Below the pieces are notes generated by a model that saw only the letters and a list, made by a program, of their open reading frames with translations, was not told the origin of the DNA and did not search any database. Below are positions 59,081 through 64,000 of a stretch of DNA of 64,000 nucleotides, one piece after another (position 1 is the stretch's first letter; each line of letters opens with the position of its first letter). Source of the stretch: Ottelia alismoides (lineage: Eukaryota > Streptophyta > Magnoliopsida > Alismatales > Hydrocharitaceae); assembly GCA_037367405.1 (NCBI GenBank), contig JAZKJV010002618.1, positions 124,001 through 188,000 of the forward strand, written 5' to 3'. The translations under genes were made by a program, and so were the position numbers.

Positions 59081-59999
59081 TTTGAAATGACCTGAGATCA
59101 GAGTGGGGAAAGTTGTATGCTCCACATAATGCGGGAGTGAAGTCGTCGAAGTGACCTCTGACTAAGATCCCAAGCCAAGTCAACAATCAACCCACACAAT
59201 GAAGAAGTAAATAAATCAAATATGGATATATGTGTCAAACTTTATTATTCCCTACAATGAATGCATATACTGACAAGGTAGGAGACAAACATGCGAAGTA
59301 CGGAACCTAGCAGGTATTATTTAAATGAATAAATAAAGTAAGTGTATACAAAAGTGCACAAAATCACTCAGTGTATGTGGGTTTTAATTATAAAATAATT
59401 TCTATTCTTTTCCTTTTTTATATTTTTTTAATTTTATGATTTTTTAATTTTTAAATTTAAGAATAAAATTAATACATAAGGACATTTATATATGTATATA
59501 AAGGAAAATAAAGACTAAGTATACAATATAAATACTGTGGAATATAATAAATATAACAAATATGCAAAAAATTATAATTAATCAAAGAGAACAATCCTGT
59601 TCTCAAAGGTTTTTAAAAATAATTATAAAATATTTATAATAACTAATAATAATATAAATTATATACAATGGTATATATTGATATATATAGGTTATATAGT
59701 GTATACTATATATGACTATGGATAAAAGTAGTTAAATAAAATCTTTCAATGTTTTTCATATAATTTTCTATTTTTATGGATTTTGAGGGAATTTTTTAAT
59801 TTTTTTGTATTTTAAAAACTGACACAAAGCAAAATAAGGAGTATTTTATAGGTTGAATCGATTTGAGATTTAAAAATAGGGGATAGTCTCAAAATCTCTC
59901 AAAATCATTTTTAATATATATAATATAGTATAACAAAATAGAATAGAAACTATTTTTTTGGATTTTTTGTAAATATTTTGCATTTTTTTAGATAAAGAT

Positions 60000-60310
60000 T
60001 TAGAATGATGGAACCAGAAAGAAAGTTGGTATAGCTCCGATCGAGGATAAGATGCGAGAAAACCGCTTACGATGGTTTGGTCATTTGCAAAGAAGGTCTG
60101 TTGATGCACCAATTAGTAGAAGTGAGTGTTGGGATGTTGAGATGTCTAAGAGAGGGCGAGAATAGCCCAAGAAGTGTTAGAAAGAAACTATAGGAAGGGA
60201 TCTTAGTATTTTTTGATATAAGCTTGAGATTGATCCAAGATATATCGCAATGGAGGAGAAGAATCCATGTAGTCAACCCCAGTGAAAAGGATTTGTTGTT
60301 GTTGTATTTG
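60000..60310 (+). pseudogene. Second RTE-like LINE 3' end
   Basis: Translated remains include RWFGHLQRRSVDAPISR and GRE*PKKC, with the same TTGTTGTTGTTG tail as the copy at 15790-16165. Several stops. It lies antisense to the E5 LTR in which it landed. Confidence 0.72.
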
Positions 60311-61876
60311 CAATTTCTTATTTTAGCAAGGATTTTCTAGTTTTCAAAGTTTCCTTTGATTTTTTTGTGATTTTGGTACGGAGTTAGAAAATGGTCTAAT
60401 ATATAGTAGCTAATATTTTTGGAATATTTAGAAAATATTTTGTAAGTTTTTTTGGATTTTCCAAGTTAAATGAGAATAAAAGAGCGTCAAATGATTTTTA
60501 ATAAATATTAAAAGCATACAAAATTGAAAATAGAAAATATGAAATGAAGGAGCAACCAATCATGCACATAAACCTATTTTTCTAAATTTTTTTGAGCATA
60601 GGAGATATTTTAAATAAAATTAAATGCATAACTAAAATTAAATCATGATGGTAGGGATCTTTTGCAAATAAAATAAACCGCAGGGCTTACATGCAGTTTA
60701 TCCATAAAATTAACACTGCAACATGATTTTTATAGATTAAAAAGCAAATAAAAAAATCTAGGGGCGCCTCTTTGCAAAATGTCCCCTCACATGGTGGTCA
60801 TCTTGAGGAGAAAAGACATTGGACTAAAGTGCAATATTAAAAAGTAATAGGGGGTACATGCAAATAGCCCATGAAGTTTTGACAAAAATATTTACATGAC
60901 TAATTATAAATTACAAAAAAAGTGGAGGGAGGTGTTTGCAAATATACCTCTTAAAGTGCGCCAGATCCGAACATTATTCATATGCCACTAGATGATTGCC
61001 TCGTCCTGGATGAGTATTCCTTCGAAATTAACACAACACATATTAGATCTAGGATGTTTTATTGATCTAACGGTCGGGAGGGGCTCTACAAGAACTCCGA
61101 TGAACTAAGTTGTGCTTTGATTATTGATTTCTTGTTGCTCCAGCAATGAATCACTCCTCAGACGGGCACAATAGCTTGTTGGGTCTCCTCCACAAGCAGT
61201 GGTGGACTCCATTGATTGCGACGGGGGCTCAAGGTGCTCCCATAAGATCCCAACACTTGGAGCTGCTCCAGGTGATTAATGCTACTCCAGACAGGTCCTT
61301 GGAGCTGCAACCATGCACCAAAAGATTCCTCGACCCAAAGGCTACTTCCTCGGCCAAGGAATGGGGGAAAACGAGGCATGGCATGCGATGAAGACGGGGC
61401 TTCGATGATGGGTAGCGGAGGGAGCCTCGACTCCCTTATCCATGATGGATATAGGGGGAAATGATGAGGTACTGATGAAAAATGCGTAAAGGAATGGAAT
61501 GGGGTGAAAGTAGGAGTGAGATCATGGTTGAGGGACAATGAATTTGCGTGGAGCTCGAGCTCAAAGCATTTTGGGGATTTTCGAAATTGCAACTAAATAT
61601 GTGATTAAAAGGGAAATTAAAGGCTAGAATTTAAATCTATGCTATAGGGTTACCTAAGAAGCGGAATAAAATGCCTCGACTAGGTCTAGGATCAGGGGAA
61701 GCAAAACCAGTCGGTAGAGCTCCAGCGATGGGGTTGTGGATCACTTTGCCACACATCCTCCTCACTGCAAAACCTCTAGAACTTGATTTGTCACCACGAG
61801 GAACTGATTGTGCAGGCTTTGAGGGGATTAGAGGGAATGAAGAATGATCAAATCAAGGAAATAGGCAGAGGGTCAT

Positions 61877-61884
61877 TATTTATA
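61877..61884 (-). promoter_or_regulatory. Putative TATA box of E5 LTR
   Basis: TATAAATA on the reverse strand in the middle part of the LTR. Confidence 0.45.
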
Positions 61885-62404
61885 AACATGATAGATGGGG
61901 GAACTTTGATCGAGGCTTCCAGCTGAATCGAGGACGATTGATTGGATTTATGGCCATTGTGAGATTTATGGATGTTCAATCTCCAAAAATAAAGTGGTAC
62001 GCCATGACAGATCATCATGATATTGAGCAGATAATTATGTGAACATCAAGGGTTATGACAAATCGTGGTTCGAGGAAGAGAAAGGTGTTAGTTTACCGAG
62101 GTCAACATGGGGAGGTTTCAGGTTGGTCCACATGGACCAACCAGAAAATTCCAAGAAGAAAAAGATTGCTAAAATCAATAATAAATAGTAAATTAATTAA
62201 TTAATTTTTTTAAAACATGATAAGTGTTTGTAATTTAATGTAGTATATTATAAATACTTCTATTTGTTTTTGTTGGGTATTTTATTATGAACTAATATTT
62301 ATATGTATAAAAAGGTATATTTACCAATATGTTGTATATTTTATTACTATTTTGTATTTCAGATTTTATTATATATATATTATATATTTATAACTTATTT
62401 AAAT

Positions 62405-62425
62405 ACACACACGCACACACACACA
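62405..62425. repeat. CA microsatellite
   Basis: An ACACACACGCACACACACAC-type run within the E5 LTR. Confidence 0.9.
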
Positions 62426-62514
62426 TATACTATTTATTTATGATATTTTTATGAATTCATTTCTGGACTTAAATAAATATATGTATTTATTATATAGGTA
62501 TATGTATAGGTAAT

Positions 62515-64000
62515 TGATGAATCTCCATTTCATCACCTTTATTCTATCATTTTGGCTTAAAAACCCTAGTAATTGCATGTAAATGCCCTAAATTTGCATA
62601 AATTAACATTTATCCTTTATTGCATAAATATTGTATAAAATAATATTTTTAATGCTAAAATTTTAGAAAAAAGAAAAGAAAAAGAATAAAATATCACAGA
62701 TATTTTATGAACCTAAACCTTGAGTCCTAGTCATCTCAATGGCTAGGTCGACAAGGAATAAAGTAGGAAGAGATAAGGGCCAATAATCCAATAAAAGTCC
62801 AATTTATTAATTCCTTATTCATTTTTGGGACCTATTTTATTTTATACTTTTTACACCTCAAATAAAGAAATTTTGTACATGAAAGTAGTAGATAATAAAA
62901 TATAGAAAAAACATAAAATTTATTTCATAAAAAATGTTATGCAGAATAAAAGTGACACTCTAAATAAGATTCCAAAATCCCAACTTCTCAATCCCATATC
63001 TCTCAATAAATACTCGAAATATATCAAAATCACATTTAAATGTATATAACATTTAATATTCTATTTAATGAAGGTGGTTCATATTTTTCCGGGTTTGTGT
63101 GAAAGTTAGTTTTGGACAACTATTGTATAACGTACCCGATTAAAATATTCATTTTATTCATTCTATATTATTTTTCTATTATTATATTTTTTATAATTTT
63201 GTAAATATTATTATAGTATGTGTACATATTAAAACTAAAATAAAACCACAAATAAAACATTGCTTCTATAACTCGCATAATATAGACCACGAAAAAGATG
63301 AATGTAAACTACAATGATAAAATATGCAAATAAATTGCATAGATAAAATACATATACTTATACCTATAAAATAATTATACCGATTTAGTTAAATGTATAT
63401 AATTTATCAGAAAAATATAATAAAATATTATTTAGATATATAAAAATAACTTATAATTGTATAAAGTATTATAATAAAATACTAAAATCAAAAATACAAA
63501 ATAAAAATAAAAGACCTGAAACATAGATAAAAATACTTATATATTAACCATAAAAAGTAACTTGTAACTATATACCTCTAAAAAATAGTAATCATAATAA
63601 AATAATAAAGAAAATAATAAAAAATTTTATTGTATAACTTAAAAATAATAAAATAATTTATTATTTATTTTAGAATTTACAAATCATTTTTGGTTGGGTT
63701 TTTTCTGGTTTGTCTACGTACCCTAGCATGTGTTAGAACTCGTTTCGACCCCGTTTTCTCGACTTTCTCCCCGCTAATTCTTTCACCCATTTGTACCGAG
63801 TCCTTAGCATCCTTTTCTCCTTGAATGTCCCTCTATCACATGCAATGATGACCTCGAGGATCGCATCATGGATTTCTTCACTCTTCTTCGATCTTTGTAG
63901 CTAGTTGACCACCTGTACATAAGCCCCCTTTAATCCTTCTATCCAACTTTGAACACCTTTGGCGCTCTCTGTCTCCCTTTTCGTGCCCCACAGCTTGGGG
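62515..64000 (+). repeat. First 1.5 kb of a forward LTR, continues past window
   Basis: Starts TGATGAATCTCCATTTCATCA inside the reverse E5 LTR. The AT-rich part and TTTTCTGGTTTGTCTACGTA near 63703 match the LTRs at 14435-14760 and 42105-42690. It is the left LTR of an element or a solo LTR. The 5 bases before it (GTAAT) would be the TSD if confirmed on the far side. Confidence 0.75.

Larger units (their letters stand above)
59083..62514 (-). repeat. E5 5' LTR, start lost to a newer LTR
   Basis: Read on the reverse strand it ends GGTCATTTCA at 59083. A TATAAATA box is at 61884-61877, GGGGACATTTTGC near 60785 is the counterpart of the block at 1-60 of E1, and GACCGTTAGATC near 61060 is one of the CCGTTGGATC motifs. 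An RTE-like tail interrupts it at 60000-60310. At 62515 a forward LTR starts, so the first part of this LTR lies beyond the window or is lost. Frames at 61146-61592 on both strands show no known domain. Confidence 0.75.

Noticed and set aside
61146..61592. Overlapping forward and reverse frames in the E5 LTR
   Set aside because: They lie in the GC-richer middle part of an LTR near its promoter; no known motif and no counterpart in other LTRs.

Overview
This window is repeat-rich nuclear DNA from a flowering plant with a large, transposon-filled genome. The evidence is Athila-lineage Ty3/gypsy retrotransposons with tRNA-Asp-type primer binding sites, plant L1 and RTE-like LINE remains, a Tourist-like MITE, a hAT element, and a fragment of a plant RHD3/SEY1 gene with plant-type introns. 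A monocot is plausible but not proven. No intact protein-coding gene, rRNA, tRNA, CRISPR array or prokaryotic feature was found. Almost every long open frame is a decayed transposon frame.

Layout. (1) 1-14434: E1, a forward Athila-type element whose 5' LTR starts outside the window. It keeps PBS, leader, gag, protease, RT, RNase H, integrase, a 3' non-coding domain, PPT and a full 3.6-kb 3' LTR. It sits inside an older LTR whose right part is 14435-16370, which also holds an RTE-like LINE tail. (2) 16371-20489: the only non-LTR island, with three consecutive exons of a reverse-strand RHD3-like GTPase gene, one split by a 1.77-kb hAT element with a perfect 8-bp TSD, plus a 247-bp Tourist-like MITE. 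(3) about 20490-25157: a decayed plant L1 LINE. (4) 25158-29345: an LTR fragment (+) and a reverse-strand LTR with its PPT. (5) 29440-38145: E2, a 5'-truncated forward Athila-type element. (6) 38146-42104: E3, 3' domain plus LTR only. (7) 42105-56200: E4, a forward, heavily mutated, near full-length element. (8) 56201-62514: E5, a reverse-strand element (gag, leader, PBS, 5' LTR) interrupted by E4 on one side and by a new forward LTR (62515 to the window end) on the other.

Most notable signal. Between integrase and the 3' LTR, where some Athila elements carry an env-like gene, three separate copies (E1, E2, E4) instead carry an ordered array of four or five near-perfect hairpins of one consensus (CTATACTTAGGAT, short loop, ATCCTAAGTATAG, then a G-run), spaced about 90-130 bp. 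The right arm plus G-run resembles the element's own PPT next to the 3' LTR. The array is followed by a TTTGTAAAA-rich stretch and then by a conserved block (also in E3) containing a short conserved reading frame. I do not recognise this 3' module from known families. A second repeated structure, inverted repeats built on CCGTTGGATC, lies in the U3-like part of the E1 LTR with a 126-bp higher-order period.

Limits: boundaries of old, truncated LTRs are read by eye and may be off by tens to hundreds of bases; family names rest on motif recognition, not on a search.
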